Source of the DNA: Roseiarcus sp050010035
Lineage (GTDB): Bacteria > Pseudomonadota > Alphaproteobacteria > Rhizobiales > Beijerinckiaceae
Length of the DNA: 64,000 nt
Direction of reading: 5' to 3'
Assembly: GCA_050010035.1 (NCBI GenBank)
Contig: JBEKLU010000009.1
Coordinates: forward strand, 1 to 64,000
Of the stretch, positions 36,236 to 45,709 are shown in pieces; within the stretch, counting starts at the first letter, position 1, and each line of letters starts with the position of its first letter. Under the pieces are notes generated by a model, which was not told the origin of the DNA, searched no databases, and worked only from the letters and a program-made list of their open reading frames with translations. The translations under genes were made by a program, and so were the position numbers.

Positions 36236-38584
36236 TCAGCCCGCCGCGCTGACGAAACTGTCGAGCACCAGCTTGCGGCCGGCGCGATCGAAATCGACCG
36301 TGAGCTTGGCGCCGTCGACCGCGACGACGTTGCCGTTGCCGAATTTGACGTGAAACACGCGGGCGCCCGCGGCGAAAGCGGAAGGCGCGTCGGTCCGCGA
36401 GAGCGCGTGGCCTTCGATGACCCGCCCCGTCGCGGGTGCAGCGGCCTCCTCACGCGCCGCGCTTTCCCGGGCGCGCCGCCAGCCCGGCGTTTCGTAGCGC
36501 GAGGCGAACGAGGATTCGCGCTCGAAACGCGAGACGCCATAGCCGCCATGCGCCGCGCTCGACGCTTCGACCACTTCGACGTGATCCTCCGGCAGCTCGT
36601 CGATGAAGCGCGAGGGCAGCGAGGTCTGCCATAGCCCGCGCACCCGCCGGTTGGCGGCAAAGTAGATTTTGACGGCGCGGCGCGCGCGCGTGATCCCGAC
36701 ATAGGCGAGCCGCCGCTCCTCCTCGAGCCCGGCGCGACCGTTCTCGTCGAGCGCGCGCTGATGGGGAAACAGCCCCTCTTCCCAGCCCGGCAGGAACACC
36801 ATGTCGAATTCGAGCCCCTTGGCGGCGTGCAGGGTCATGATCGAAACGCGCGCGCCGCCTTCGCCGCTCTCGACGTCCATGACCAGCGAGACGTGTTCGA
36901 GAAAAGCCGCCAGCGTCGGGAAATCGCCCATCGAGCGCACGAATTCCTTCAGGTTTTCCAGCCTTCCGGCGGCGTCCGCGGTGCGTTCGGCCTTCCACAT
37001 GTCGATCAGGCCGCTCTCCTCGAGGATCGTCTGGGCGAGCTCCTCGTGCGGCGCGACGTCGATCTGCGCCGACCAGCGCTCGAAGCTGGCGAGCAGGTCG
37101 CGCAGGATCTTGCGCGGCCGCGCCTTGAGCTCCTCGATTTCGACCAGCACGCGCGCCGCGCGCATCAGCGAAACGCCGGCGCTGCGGCGATAGGCGTGCA
37201 GCACGTTCAGCGTCGCTTCGCCGAGGCCGCGCCGGGGCAGGTTGTAGATGCGCTCGAAGGCCAGATCGTCGTCCGGCTGGGCGACGCAGCGCAGATAGGC
37301 GAGCGCGTCGCGGATTTCCGCCCGCTCGTAGAAGCGCGGGCCGCCGATCACCTTGTAGGGGATGCCGAGCGCGATGAAGCGCTCCTCGAACTCGCGCATC
37401 TGGAACGAAGCGCGCACCAGAATGGCGATCTCGTCGAGGGACACGCCGGCGCGCTGCGCCGCTTCGATCTCCTCGCCGATGACGCGCGCCTCCTCCTGAC
37501 TGTCCCACAGACCGCTCACCGTCGGTTTTTCGCCGAGTTCGGCGCTCGTATAGAGCGTCTTGCCCAGGCGATTGGCGTTGTGGGCGATCAGCCCGGCGGC
37601 GACCGCGAGGATATGGCCGCCCGAGCGGTAATTGCGTTCGAGTCGGATGACCTCAGCGCCGGGAAAATCGTGCCCGAAGCGAAGGATGTTGTCGACGTCG
37701 GCGCCGCGCCAGCCGTAGATCGACTGGTCGTCGTCGCCGACGCAGCACAGATTGCGATGCCCCTGCGCGAGCAGCCGCAACCACAGGTACTGCACGACGT
37801 TGGTGTCCTGATACTCGTCGACCAGAATGTATCGCCAGCGATTTTGATACTGCGCCAGAATCTCCGCGCGCTCGCGAAGCAGGCGCAGGCTCTCGAGCAG
37901 CAGGTCGCCGAAATCGACGGCGTTGAGCTCCTTCAGGCGCGCCTGGTAGGCGCCGTAGAGCGCGCCGCCGCGACCATTGGCGAAGGCGCCCGCTTCGCCG
38001 GGCGGAACGTGGGCGGGATCGAGGCCGCGATTCTTCCACGCGTCGATCTGGCTCGCCAGCGCGCGCGCCGGCCAGCGCTTGTCGTCGACGTTCTCGGCCT
38101 GCAGGATCTGTTTGATGAGGCGGACCTGATCGTCGGCGTCGAGGATGGTGAAATTCGGCTTGAGCCCGACCAGCTCGGCGTGACGGCGCAGGACCTTGGC
38201 GCCGATGGAATGGAACGTGCCCATCCACGGCATGCCCTCGACGACGCCGGTCAGGGCGCCGACGCGCTCGCGCATTTCGCGCGCCGCCTTGTTGGTGAAG
38301 GTGACCGCCAGAATCTCGTGCGGCCTGGCGCGGCCGGTGGCGATGATATGGGCGATGCGGGCGGTCAGGACCCGCGTCTTGCCGACGCCCGCCCCGGCGA
38401 GCACCAGCACCGGCCCGTCGAGCGCCTCGACGGCGCGGCGCTGCTCCTCGTTCAAGCCCTTGAGATAGCGCGGCGCGGCGCTCGCCGCGGCCCGCGCCGA
38501 AAGGCTCGTCGTTCGAACGACGGCGGTCGCCTCGGGCGCGGCAGGATCAAGACGGACGGACGATTGGGAAGTCTCGCGGCGCAT
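36236..38584 (-). CDS. uvrD: UvrD/PcrA-type superfamily 1 DNA helicase
   Basis: A 782-residue 3'-5' helicase. Q-motif LNEEQRRAVEAL near residue 44, Walker A GAGVGKT near 62, motif Ia FTNKAAREMRERV, Walker B DEYQDTN, motif III CVGDDDQSIYGWRGA, motif IV RLERNYRS, motifs V and VI (MTLHAAKGLEFD, ITRARR) are all in order. The C-terminal Tudor-like region (HVKFGNGNVVAVDGAKLTVDFD) is typical of UvrD/PcrA and binds RNA polymerase in relatives. Functions in nucleotide excision and mismatch repair. Confidence 0.95.
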   Translation of the reverse strand: MRRETSQSSVRLDPAAPEATAVVRTTSLSARAAASAAPRYLKGLNEEQRRAVEALDGPVLVLAGAGVGKTRVLTARIAHIIATGRARPHEILAVTFTNKAAREMRERVGALTGVVEGMPWMGTFHSIGAKVLRRHAELVGLKPNFTILDADDQVRLIKQILQAENVDDKRWPARALASQIDAWKNRGLDPAHVPPGEAGAFANGRGGALYGAYQARLKELNAVDFGDLLLESLRLLRERAEILAQYQNRWRYILVDEYQDTNVVQYLWLRLLAQGHRNLCCVGDDDQSIYGWRGADVDNILRFGHDFPGAEVIRLERNYRSGGHILAVAAGLIAHNANRLGKTLYTSAELGEKPTVSGLWDSQEEARVIGEEIEAAQRAGVSLDEIAILVRASFQMREFEERFIALGIPYKVIGGPRFYERAEIRDALAYLRCVAQPDDDLAFERIYNLPRRGLGEATLNVLHAYRRSAGVSLMRAARVLVEIEELKARPRKILRDLLASFERWSAQIDVAPHEELAQTILEESGLIDMWKAERTADAAGRLENLKEFVRSMGDFPTLAAFLEHVSLVMDVESGEGGARVSIMTLHAAKGLEFDMVFLPGWEEGLFPHQRALDENGRAGLEEERRLAYVGITRARRAVKIYFAANRRVRGLWQTSLPSRFIDELPEDHVEVVEASSAAHGGYGVSRFERESSFASRYETPGWRRARESAAREEAAAPATGRVIEGHALSRTDAPSAFAAGARVFHVKFGNGNVVAVDGAKLTVDFDRAGRKLVLDSFVSAAG

Positions 38585-38649
38585 GGCGAATCATGCGTCG
38601 CCGAGCCGCCCCGCGCAACGGAAAAAAGACGATTCCCGGCCCCGGCCGG

Positions 38650-39636
38650 TCAATTCCAGTGATTGATCTGAATGGCCGCCGGCGTGAGGATGGCGGCGAA
38701 GAGGCCGGGCAGAAAGAACAGGATCATCGGCACCGTGAGCGTCGGCGGCAGCGCGGCCGCCTTCTTTTCCGCGGCGGTCATGCGTTGATCGCGGCTTTCC
38801 TGGCTGAGCACGCGCAGCGCGGCGCCGAGCGGCGTGCCGTAGCGCTCGGACTGGATCAAGACGGTGGTGAGGGAACGAACCGATTCGAGCCCGGTGCGGG
38901 CGTTGAGGTTTTCGAAGGCGGTGCGCCGATCCGGGAGATAGGACATTTCCGCCGCCAGCAGGGTCAGTTCCTCCGCCATGTCGATGCTCTCGACCCCGAC
39001 TTCCGCGCTCACCTTGCGCACCGAATGTTCGATCGACATGCCCGATTCGGCGCAGATCAACAGGAGATCGAGGGTGTTGGGAAAGGCCCGCTCCAGGGAC
39101 TTCTGCCGCTTGGTCGTCGAATTGCGCAGATAGAGTTCCGGCGCCTTGACGCCCAGATACATCGCGAACATGACGAAGCAGACCCTCATCGGCAGCGGCT
39201 GCGTCCATTTCGCGATGACGAAGATATAGATTCCCGCGAACAGCGCGAACGCGATCGGCGCAAAAAGTCGGAACGTGACGAAAGCGTACTCGGCGCCGGC
39301 GCCGCGGAACCCGGCCTGCGCCAGGGTCTCCTTGGCCTTCTCCGTGCTCAGCCAGCTCGTCAGGCTGAGCGCGTCGACGAGATTCTTCAGCATAGTGCTG
39401 GGCTTGGCGCGCAACTGTTTCTTGCCCTGGCTGTTCTGGCTCGCCGCCAGCCGCTCGCGCTCGCGCAGGCGGATGCGTTCCCGCTCGGAGCCGACCGCCT
39501 TGATGCGCCGCGACAGATTGTCGGTCTGCAGCAGCGGCACGATCACCACCAGGATCGTCGCCGCGCAGCCGAGCGCGGCGAACAGCAACGCGATGAACTG
39601 CCCATCGCCTAGCTTGTTGAGAACCGAGTCCAACAT
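38650..39636 (-). CDS. tadC: Tad pilus inner-membrane protein TadC
   Basis: A 328-residue type II secretion F-domain protein with four predicted membrane helices and the T2SSF core (FPNTLDLLLICAESGMSIEHSVRKVSAEV, and L-x-QSERYGTPLGAALRVLSQE). With TadB it forms the inner-membrane platform of the Tad/Flp pilus. Last gene of the locus; the expected TadD gene does not follow, since uvrD lies next. Starts 13 bases after tadB. Confidence 0.93.
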   Translation of the reverse strand: MLDSVLNKLGDGQFIALLFAALGCAATILVVIVPLLQTDNLSRRIKAVGSERERIRLRERERLAASQNSQGKKQLRAKPSTMLKNLVDALSLTSWLSTEKAKETLAQAGFRGAGAEYAFVTFRLFAPIAFALFAGIYIFVIAKWTQPLPMRVCFVMFAMYLGVKAPELYLRNSTTKRQKSLERAFPNTLDLLLICAESGMSIEHSVRKVSAEVGVESIDMAEELTLLAAEMSYLPDRRTAFENLNARTGLESVRSLTTVLIQSERYGTPLGAALRVLSQESRDQRMTAAEKKAAALPPTLTVPMILFFLPGLFAAILTPAAIQINHWN

Positions 39637-39649
39637 CGCGCTCGTCCGA

Positions 39650-40618
39650 TCAAAAGTCGAAGCTGACCATCTTCTTCATCATCACCACGCCGATGCACAT
39701 CCAGAATATGGCGATCGCCGAGATCATCTCGCCGTGCTGCGTGGTCCACAGCAGACTGATGTACTTCGGCGAGGACAGGTAGAGGAGGCCGGTGACGACG
39801 AAGGGAACGCAGCCGATGATGACCGCGGAGGCCTTGGCCTCCATCGCCATCGCGCCGATTTTTCCCTTCATTTTCTTTCTCTCGCGCAGGGTTCGCGACA
39901 GGTTGCCGATCGCCTCGGCCAGGTTGCCGCCGGCCTTGGCCTGGATGCCGATGACGATCGAGAAGAAATTCGTCTCGCTGACCGGCACGCGTTGCGCCAT
40001 TTTCTCGACCGCTTCCGACAGCGGCAGGCCGAGCGCCTGGCCCTCGACGATCTTGCGAAATTCGGACCGCACCGGCTCGGGCGTCTCGTTGGCGATGATG
40101 CGCAGCGTGTCGCCGAGCGGCAGGCCGGCCCTGATGCCGCGCACGATGATGTCGAGCGCATTGGGGAATATCGCGACGAACTTGTTGATGCGGCGCGCGC
40201 GAAGCCGAGCGAGCACGAGGTTGGGAAGTCCGAGACCGCTCATCGCGACGACCAGAGCGGCCACCAGCGCGCTTCCCGACTTGACGTAGACCAGACCGCC
40301 CAGCGCGACGGCGATCGCCGCGAAGACGATCAGGAACTGGCGACGGGGGATCGACAGCCCGGCCTGCTCGATGCGCGTTTGCAGATCGGGCCCCTTGCGC
40401 TTCGCCTTCTTTTCCAGATCCTTGATGTTTTCGGCGATCTGCTTTTTCTTCGCCGCCCGGTCGATCGTGGCGACGTTGGCCTTCGCCTCGGGCTTCTTGA
40501 CGGCCGCGCGGCGTTTTTCCGCGCGCGAATCGCCGCCGGCGAGCGCGAACGCCAGACCCCCGCACGCGAGGATCACGCAGCCCGCCGCCAGAACCAAGTT
40601 ATTGACCATCGCTCCCAC
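39650..40618 (-). CDS. tadB: Tad pilus inner-membrane protein TadB
   Basis: A 322-residue T2SSF-domain protein. It has an N-terminal membrane helix, a basic cytoplasmic segment (KKPEAKANVATIDRAAKKKQIAE), two central helices, the F domain (FPNALDIIVRGIRAGLPLGDTLRI) and a C-terminal pair of helices. It partners TadC and contacts the ATPase CpaF. 18 bases from cpaF upstream and 13 from tadC downstream. Confidence 0.93.
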   Translation of the reverse strand: MGAMVNNLVLAAGCVILACGGLAFALAGGDSRAEKRRAAVKKPEAKANVATIDRAAKKKQIAENIKDLEKKAKRKGPDLQTRIEQAGLSIPRRQFLIVFAAIAVALGGLVYVKSGSALVAALVVAMSGLGLPNLVLARLRARRINKFVAIFPNALDIIVRGIRAGLPLGDTLRIIANETPEPVRSEFRKIVEGQALGLPLSEAVEKMAQRVPVSETNFFSIVIGIQAKAGGNLAEAIGNLSRTLRERKKMKGKIGAMAMEAKASAVIIGCVPFVVTGLLYLSSPKYISLLWTTQHGEMISAIAIFWMCIGVVMMKKMVSFDF

Positions 40619-40636
40619 GTCCTGCGTGTCGAGGCG

Positions 40637-42058
40637 CTAAGGCGCTTCTTTGAGTTCCGAGGCGTCGAGCGCCGCGGCGAGGCGCTGCTCTTCGCCGAAA
40701 TAGCGCGCGCGGTCCCAAAAGCGCGGCCGACCGATGCCGGTCGAGCGATGCCGACCCTTGAGCTTGCCTTGCGCGTCCTCGCCGAGGACTTCGTAGACGA
40801 ACAAGTCCTGGGTGATGATGACGTCGCCCTCCATCCCCATCACCTCGGTGATATGGGTGATGCGCCGCGATCCGTCGCGCAGACGCGCCGCCTGAATGAT
40901 CACGTCGACCGAAGAGGTGATCATCTCGCGAATAGTGCGCGAAGGCAGGGAATAGCCGCCCATCGTGATCATCGATTCCATACGGCTGAGCGCCTCGCGC
41001 GGCGAATTGGCGTGGAGCGTCCCCATCGAACCGTCGTGACCGGTGTTCATCGCTTGCAGGAGATCGAAGGCTTCCGGCCCGCGCACTTCGCCGACGATGA
41101 TTCGCTCGGGACGCATGCGCAGGCAGTTCTTGACGAGATCGCGCATCGTCACCTGCCCGGCGCCTTCGAGGTTGGGCGGACGCGTTTCCAGACGCACGAC
41201 GTGCGGTTGCTGCAACTGCAATTCCGCCGCGTCTTCGCAGGTGATGACCCGCTCGTCCGGTTCGATGTAATGCGTCAGACAATTGAGCAGCGTCGTCTTG
41301 CCCGAGCCCGTGCCGCCGGAAATGACCACGTTGCAGCGGACGCGGCCGATGATTTTGAGGATTTCGGCGCCGGTGGGCGAAATCGAGCCGAAACGCGTGA
41401 GCTGATCGAGCGTCAGCTTGTCCTTCTTGAATTTGCGGATCGTCAGCGCCGCCCCGTCGATCGCCAACGGCGGGGCGATGACGTTGACGCGCGAGCCGTC
41501 CATCAGGCGCGCGTCGCAGATCGGCGAAGCCTCGTCGACGCGCCGGCCGACCTGACTGACGATGCGCTGGCAGATGTTCATCAACTGGGCGGAGTCGCGA
41601 AACCGGACGTTGGTCAATTGGATCTTGCCGCCGACCTCGATGAAGCAGCGCGTCGGCCCGTTGACCATGATGTCGGCGATGTCGTCGCGCGACAGCAGCG
41701 GCTCGAGCGGCCCGAAGCCGAGCACGTCGTTGCAGATGTCGTCGAGCAGGTCCTCCTGCTCGGAGATCGACAGGACGAGGTTCTTGATCGTCACGATCTC
41801 GTGGACGATGTCGCGAATTTCCTCGCGCGCGCTCTCGGAATCGAGCTTGGCCAGCGCCGCCAGATCGATCGCCTCGATCAGCGCGCCGAAGATCATCGAT
41901 TTGGTCTGAAAATAGTTGTCGGAGCGGCGTTCCGGCTGCGCCAGAGACGGCGGCTCGGCGCCGACCGGCGACTTCGTCGTCTCCGGCCGGACCGCGGGCG
42001 CGCCCGCCGAGGGCGGCGGCTGGACGCTCAGTCCGGGATTGGAACGCTTACCGAACAT
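40637..42058 (-). CDS. cpaF: Tad pilus ATPase CpaF (TadA)
   Basis: A 473-residue hexameric secretion ATPase of the VirB11/GspE class. Walker A is ISGGTGSGKTTLLN, Walker B/Asp box contains CEDAAELQLQQPHVVRLETRPPN in two parts, and the His box contains GHDGSMGTLHANSPREAL. It powers both extension and retraction of Flp pili in Caulobacter. N-terminal region is Pro-rich. Downstream of cpaE by 85 bases. Confidence 0.95.
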   Translation of the reverse strand: MFGKRSNPGLSVQPPPSAGAPAVRPETTKSPVGAEPPSLAQPERRSDNYFQTKSMIFGALIEAIDLAALAKLDSESAREEIRDIVHEIVTIKNLVLSISEQEDLLDDICNDVLGFGPLEPLLSRDDIADIMVNGPTRCFIEVGGKIQLTNVRFRDSAQLMNICQRIVSQVGRRVDEASPICDARLMDGSRVNVIAPPLAIDGAALTIRKFKKDKLTLDQLTRFGSISPTGAEILKIIGRVRCNVVISGGTGSGKTTLLNCLTHYIEPDERVITCEDAAELQLQQPHVVRLETRPPNLEGAGQVTMRDLVKNCLRMRPERIIVGEVRGPEAFDLLQAMNTGHDGSMGTLHANSPREALSRMESMITMGGYSLPSRTIREMITSSVDVIIQAARLRDGSRRITHITEVMGMEGDVIITQDLFVYEVLGEDAQGKLKGRHRSTGIGRPRFWDRARYFGEEQRLAAALDASELKEAP

Positions 42059-42143
42059 GCTCTCTCTTCCCTGCGTCTGCGGCCGCCAGGCGGGGGTCGC
42101 CGACCGCGAGCGTCAACGTTTGTCCTGTCTCGATGCGCGGTTC

Positions 42144-43418
42144 TCAAGCCTTCTTCCGAACGAACTTGGCGATGAACGGATCGAGAATGCCGCGCTTGGC
42201 TTTGCGCGCCTCGCCGCGGCCTGCGACCTCGTTGGCCAGATCGGCGAAGATTTCGGCGATTTTTCCCTTCGGCTCGATTTCGGCGATCATCTGCCCGTTG
42301 TTGGCCGCCGCGCCGAAGAGCTTGGCTTCGTGAGGGATGACGGCGACCGGCTCCATTTCCACGGTCTTGGCGAAGTCCGCCACCGAAATTTCCGGACGCC
42401 TGGGCATGCCGACGCCGTTGATGACCAGATGGGGCGGATGGTCGTTGGGGCGCGAGCCGCGGATGTTGTCGATGATGTTCTTGGCGTTGCGCAGGTTGGC
42501 GAGGTCCGGCCCGGCCACGACGACGACTTCGTCCGAGCCGACGAGCATGCGACGCGTCCAGCCGTTCCAGGCGTGCGGAACGTCCAGAACGATCCAGGGC
42601 GCCGAGGCGCGCATCGTGTCGACGACCGAATCGAACGACGTTTCCGAAAAATCGTAGAGGCGATCGAGCGTCGCGGGCGCCGCGAGCAAGCTCAAATTGT
42701 CCCCGCACTTGGACAGAAGGCGGTCGATCAGCGTCGCGTCGACGCGTTCGGGCGCGAACACCGCCTCCGCCACGCCTTGCGGCGGATCCTGATTGTAGTC
42801 GAGGCCCGCCGTGCCGAAGCCCAGGTCGAAATCCGCGACGATCGTCGCCATTTCCAGGCGCGTGGCGAGCGCCCAGGAGAGATTGTGGGCGATCGTCGAC
42901 GAACCGACGCCGCCCTTGGCGCCGACGACCGAGATCACGCGTCCCAGCGGTTTGGCGCCGGGCGTACGAAAGAGGTTCGAGATCGCCTGGACGAACTCGA
43001 CCGCGCTGAACGGGGCGACGAGATACTCGCTGACCCCGCGCGCCATCAACTGCCGGTAGAGCACGATGTCGTTGACTCGGCCCAGGATGACGACCTTCGT
43101 TCCCGCGTCGCACGAATGCGAGAGTTCGTCGAGTTGCTCGACGAGCAAATCGCGGTCCGCGGTCGCCTCGAGCACGATGACGTTCGGCGTCGGAGCGTGG
43201 CGGTACGCCTCGACCGCCGCGGCCGCGCCGCCCATGTTCTGCTTGACGTGGGTCTTGCTCATGCGCCGATCGCCGATCGCCGCCTGCACGAGGGCGGCGG
43301 TTTCCGGGGTCTCGCAAAAGGCTTGAATGGAGACGCGAGGAACCGGATCGATCTGAGGAATCGTCGGCGCGCGCGGGGCGGCGGACGACTCGGGCTGCTC
43401 GACGGACTGCACGCGCAT
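42144..43418 (-). CDS. cpaE: Tad pilus localisation protein CpaE (TadZ)
   Basis: A 424-residue protein: an atypical receiver-like N-terminal domain (VIVLEATADRDLLVEQLDELSH region) followed by a ParA/MinD-like ATPase domain with the deviant Walker A GAKGGVGSSTIAHNL. Note serine replacing the first threonine-lysine of canonical MinD, as is usual in CpaE/TadZ. It positions the pilus machine at the pole in Caulobacter. Starts 3 bases after cpaD ends. Confidence 0.93.
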   Translation of the reverse strand: MRVQSVEQPESSAAPRAPTIPQIDPVPRVSIQAFCETPETAALVQAAIGDRRMSKTHVKQNMGGAAAAVEAYRHAPTPNVIVLEATADRDLLVEQLDELSHSCDAGTKVVILGRVNDIVLYRQLMARGVSEYLVAPFSAVEFVQAISNLFRTPGAKPLGRVISVVGAKGGVGSSTIAHNLSWALATRLEMATIVADFDLGFGTAGLDYNQDPPQGVAEAVFAPERVDATLIDRLLSKCGDNLSLLAAPATLDRLYDFSETSFDSVVDTMRASAPWIVLDVPHAWNGWTRRMLVGSDEVVVVAGPDLANLRNAKNIIDNIRGSRPNDHPPHLVINGVGMPRRPEISVADFAKTVEMEPVAVIPHEAKLFGAAANNGQMIAEIEPKGKIAEIFADLANEVAGRGEARKAKRGILDPFIAKFVRKKA

Positions 43419-43421
43419 GGC

Positions 43422-44153
43422 TCAGCCTCCCGTCCCGACTTGGCCGATCGCCGTGTTCTGGGTCTTCCAGGCGGTGCCGGGATCCTTGCCCTCGCGCACG
43501 TCGCCGATCGCTCGCAAGCGCATCGACACGTCCGGCGGGTCGCTGGAGCGCGACTGCGCGAGATCGCGGGGATCGTCGACCTGAGCCGCGAGCGCGGACT
43601 GAGTCGCGCAGCCGAAATTCGGGTAGGATTCGTTCTTCCATCCCTCGGTCGAGCTCCCCGAGGCCAGGTCGGTCGGCCATTGCCCGCACGGCGTCGGCAC
43701 GACCGCCTTCAGGCCTTGAAAGATCAGGCGCACCGGCGCGGCGCGCGTCCCATCGCGCACCGGGTAGACGCCGACGCCGACGTATCCGCGCAGTCCCGTC
43801 GCGGCCAGGGTTCGGCGAATCTCGTCGACGATCCGGCGGTCGCTCTCCCTTGCGCCCGCCGGCGCCAGAATGGTGATCCGGCCGACGCCCAAATCGCGAT
43901 AGCGTTGCGCGAAGCCGCGAATGTTGGCGGCCGACTGGGCGTCGAGGCCGCCGCCGACGGGATAGACGTCGAGCGTCGTCGGCGCATCGGCCAGGACGAT
44001 GGGATGCCGCTGGTGATAATCGTCCGGCGCGATCGAACCGGTGCCGGCGTAATCGAGATTGCAGCCCGCGAGCGGCGAGGCCGCGAGGCCGGCGAGGAGG
44101 AGCCAGGCCGAGGGCCGGGCTCGTGAGCGACGGGTGGTTGAGTTCCTCGACAT
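43422..44153 (-). CDS. cpaD: Tad pilus lipoprotein CpaD
   Basis: A 243-residue outer-membrane lipoprotein. The signal region is WLLLAGLAASPLAGCNLDYAG with a good lipobox (LAGC, Cys near residue 29). The CpaD domain follows, with DYHQRHPIVLAD and NFGCATQSALAAQVDDPRDL, both characteristic. It helps the CpaC secretin assemble. ATG at 44153 is preferred, with GAGAG upstream; a longer frame is not lipoprotein-like. Confidence 0.92.
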   Translation of the reverse strand: MSRNSTTRRSRARPSAWLLLAGLAASPLAGCNLDYAGTGSIAPDDYHQRHPIVLADAPTTLDVYPVGGGLDAQSAANIRGFAQRYRDLGVGRITILAPAGARESDRRIVDEIRRTLAATGLRGYVGVGVYPVRDGTRAAPVRLIFQGLKAVVPTPCGQWPTDLASGSSTEGWKNESYPNFGCATQSALAAQVDDPRDLAQSRSSDPPDVSMRLRAIGDVREGKDPGTAWKTQNTAIGQVGTGG

Positions 44154-44200
44154 GGCAGGACTCTCGTTTGAAGGGGGCGGCGGCATGGTCTCGTTTTCGC

Positions 44201-45694
44201 TCAATCGGTGATGAATCCAACCTTGCCGGAGTAACCGGGCGTCGGCTGCGCGGCACCCGTGCTCGAATAGATCCGGTTGACGCGCCCGAGCAGCCAGGAC
44301 TGAGGATCGCTGGCGTCGGTGTAATTGGCGTCGGGCCGCGCCACCTCGCGCGGATCGACCGCGTGCACGATGTAGGGCGTGACGGCGATCAAGAGTTCGG
44401 TTTCGTCGCGCAGGTAGTCGCGCGAGCGGAACAGGGCGCCGAGAACCGGCAGGTTCATCAGGCCGGGCACGCCGTTGATCGCCTGTTGCGTCTTGGTCGA
44501 AATGAGGCCGGCGGTGACGATCGAGCCGCCCGACGGCAATTCGACCGTCGTTTCGTTCTTGCGCGTGCGGAAGCCGGGAACCGGCGCGCCGAAGATCGTG
44601 ATCTGCGTCGACGTGTCGACATCGGTCACCTCGGTGGCGATGCGCAATTGGATGCGGCCCTGGGAGAGGACCACCGGCGTGAAATTCAGCGTGACGCCGT
44701 AAGGCTGCTGGACGATCGTGGGCGTGCAAACGTTGCCGGAGCAGCTTTCGCCGTTGAGGATCGGGATCGTGCCGCCGGCGAGGAACTTGGCGCTTTCGCC
44801 CGAGACGGCGGTGACGGTCGGTTCGGCGAGGGTGCGCGCGACGCCGTCGCGTTCGTACGCCTCGAGCGTCGCCGTCAAGCTCTTGCCGGCCGAGAGCCAG
44901 CCCAACGCCGCTGTCGCCCCGCCCAGCCCGCCCCCGTTGACGGAGAAAGGGTTGTCGATCTGGAACGAGTTCGGGGCCTTCCCGACGCCCTGCATGTTGA
45001 CGCCGAGCTGCTTGACGATGTCGCGGCGGATTTCGGTGACGGTGACGCGCAGGCTGACCTGATCGAGGCCGCGGATGGTCAGCGAATTCACGACCTTGCC
45101 CTGAACCTGCTTGCCATCGCCCCCTTGCGTCGCCTCCTTGGTCTCGCTGAGAAACCCGGACGCGATGTCGAGCGCTTTCTGCGCGTCGCCGGCCGAAGCG
45201 ACGGAACCGGTGAGAATGATCGATTCGGCGACGGTGCGAACGTGAATGTCGTTGCCCGGAATCGACGCGTTGAGCAGCGTCGCCAGTTCCCCGACATCGC
45301 GGCCCACCGAAATCTGCAGAACCGCAATCTTGCGGCCGTCCGCGGCGAGCGCGAAGATCGAGGTCTGACCGGGCCAGAGGGTCGAAACGTAGATGCGGCG
45401 CGCCGAGCGCACCACCGCGTTGGCGACTTTGGGCTGACCGACGAAGATTTCCGCCGCGTCCTCGGGAAGATCGACGATCACCGAGCGGCCGACGCCGAGC
45501 TGCAGGGTCGTGACCGAGCCGTCGGCCAGGGTCAACGACGAGATCGCCGCCGCCTGCCCGGACAAAGCCGCCGTCTGCGGCCCAAGCGCGACGAGCGCTA
45601 GCAAGGCGGCGATCGGGAGCGCGGCGCGACGCGCGGCGCGACGCGCGGCGCGATGTCCCGTCATGCAGTGAACCTCAAACTCGGACTTTGCCAT
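44201..45694 (-). CDS. cpaC: Tad pilus secretin CpaC
   Basis: A 497-residue outer-membrane secretin. Signal peptide, then the BON/T2SS-N-like region (DGSVTTLQLGVGRSVIVDLPEDAAEIFVG in relatives), BON (SIILTGSVASAGDAQKAL) and the secretin core (GGTIPILNGESC, PYGVTLNFTPVV, LLIAVTPYIV). ATG 45694 follows GAGGG by 5 bases; an internal ATG at 45664, also with GAGG, removes ten unusual residues and may be the true start. Two cysteines in the core near residue 330 are unusual for secretins. Confidence 0.93.
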   Translation of the reverse strand: MAKSEFEVHCMTGHRAARRAARRAALPIAALLALVALGPQTAALSGQAAAISSLTLADGSVTTLQLGVGRSVIVDLPEDAAEIFVGQPKVANAVVRSARRIYVSTLWPGQTSIFALAADGRKIAVLQISVGRDVGELATLLNASIPGNDIHVRTVAESIILTGSVASAGDAQKALDIASGFLSETKEATQGGDGKQVQGKVVNSLTIRGLDQVSLRVTVTEIRRDIVKQLGVNMQGVGKAPNSFQIDNPFSVNGGGLGGATAALGWLSAGKSLTATLEAYERDGVARTLAEPTVTAVSGESAKFLAGGTIPILNGESCSGNVCTPTIVQQPYGVTLNFTPVVLSQGRIQLRIATEVTDVDTSTQITIFGAPVPGFRTRKNETTVELPSGGSIVTAGLISTKTQQAINGVPGLMNLPVLGALFRSRDYLRDETELLIAVTPYIVHAVDPREVARPDANYTDASDPQSWLLGRVNRIYSSTGAAQPTPGYSGKVGFITD

Positions 45695-45709
45695 GGGCGC
45701 CCTCTTTCA

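Noticed and set aside
39275..42175. 966-residue plus-strand open frame
   Set aside because: Shadow of tadB, tadC and cpaF; Arg/Asp/Ala-rich without motif.
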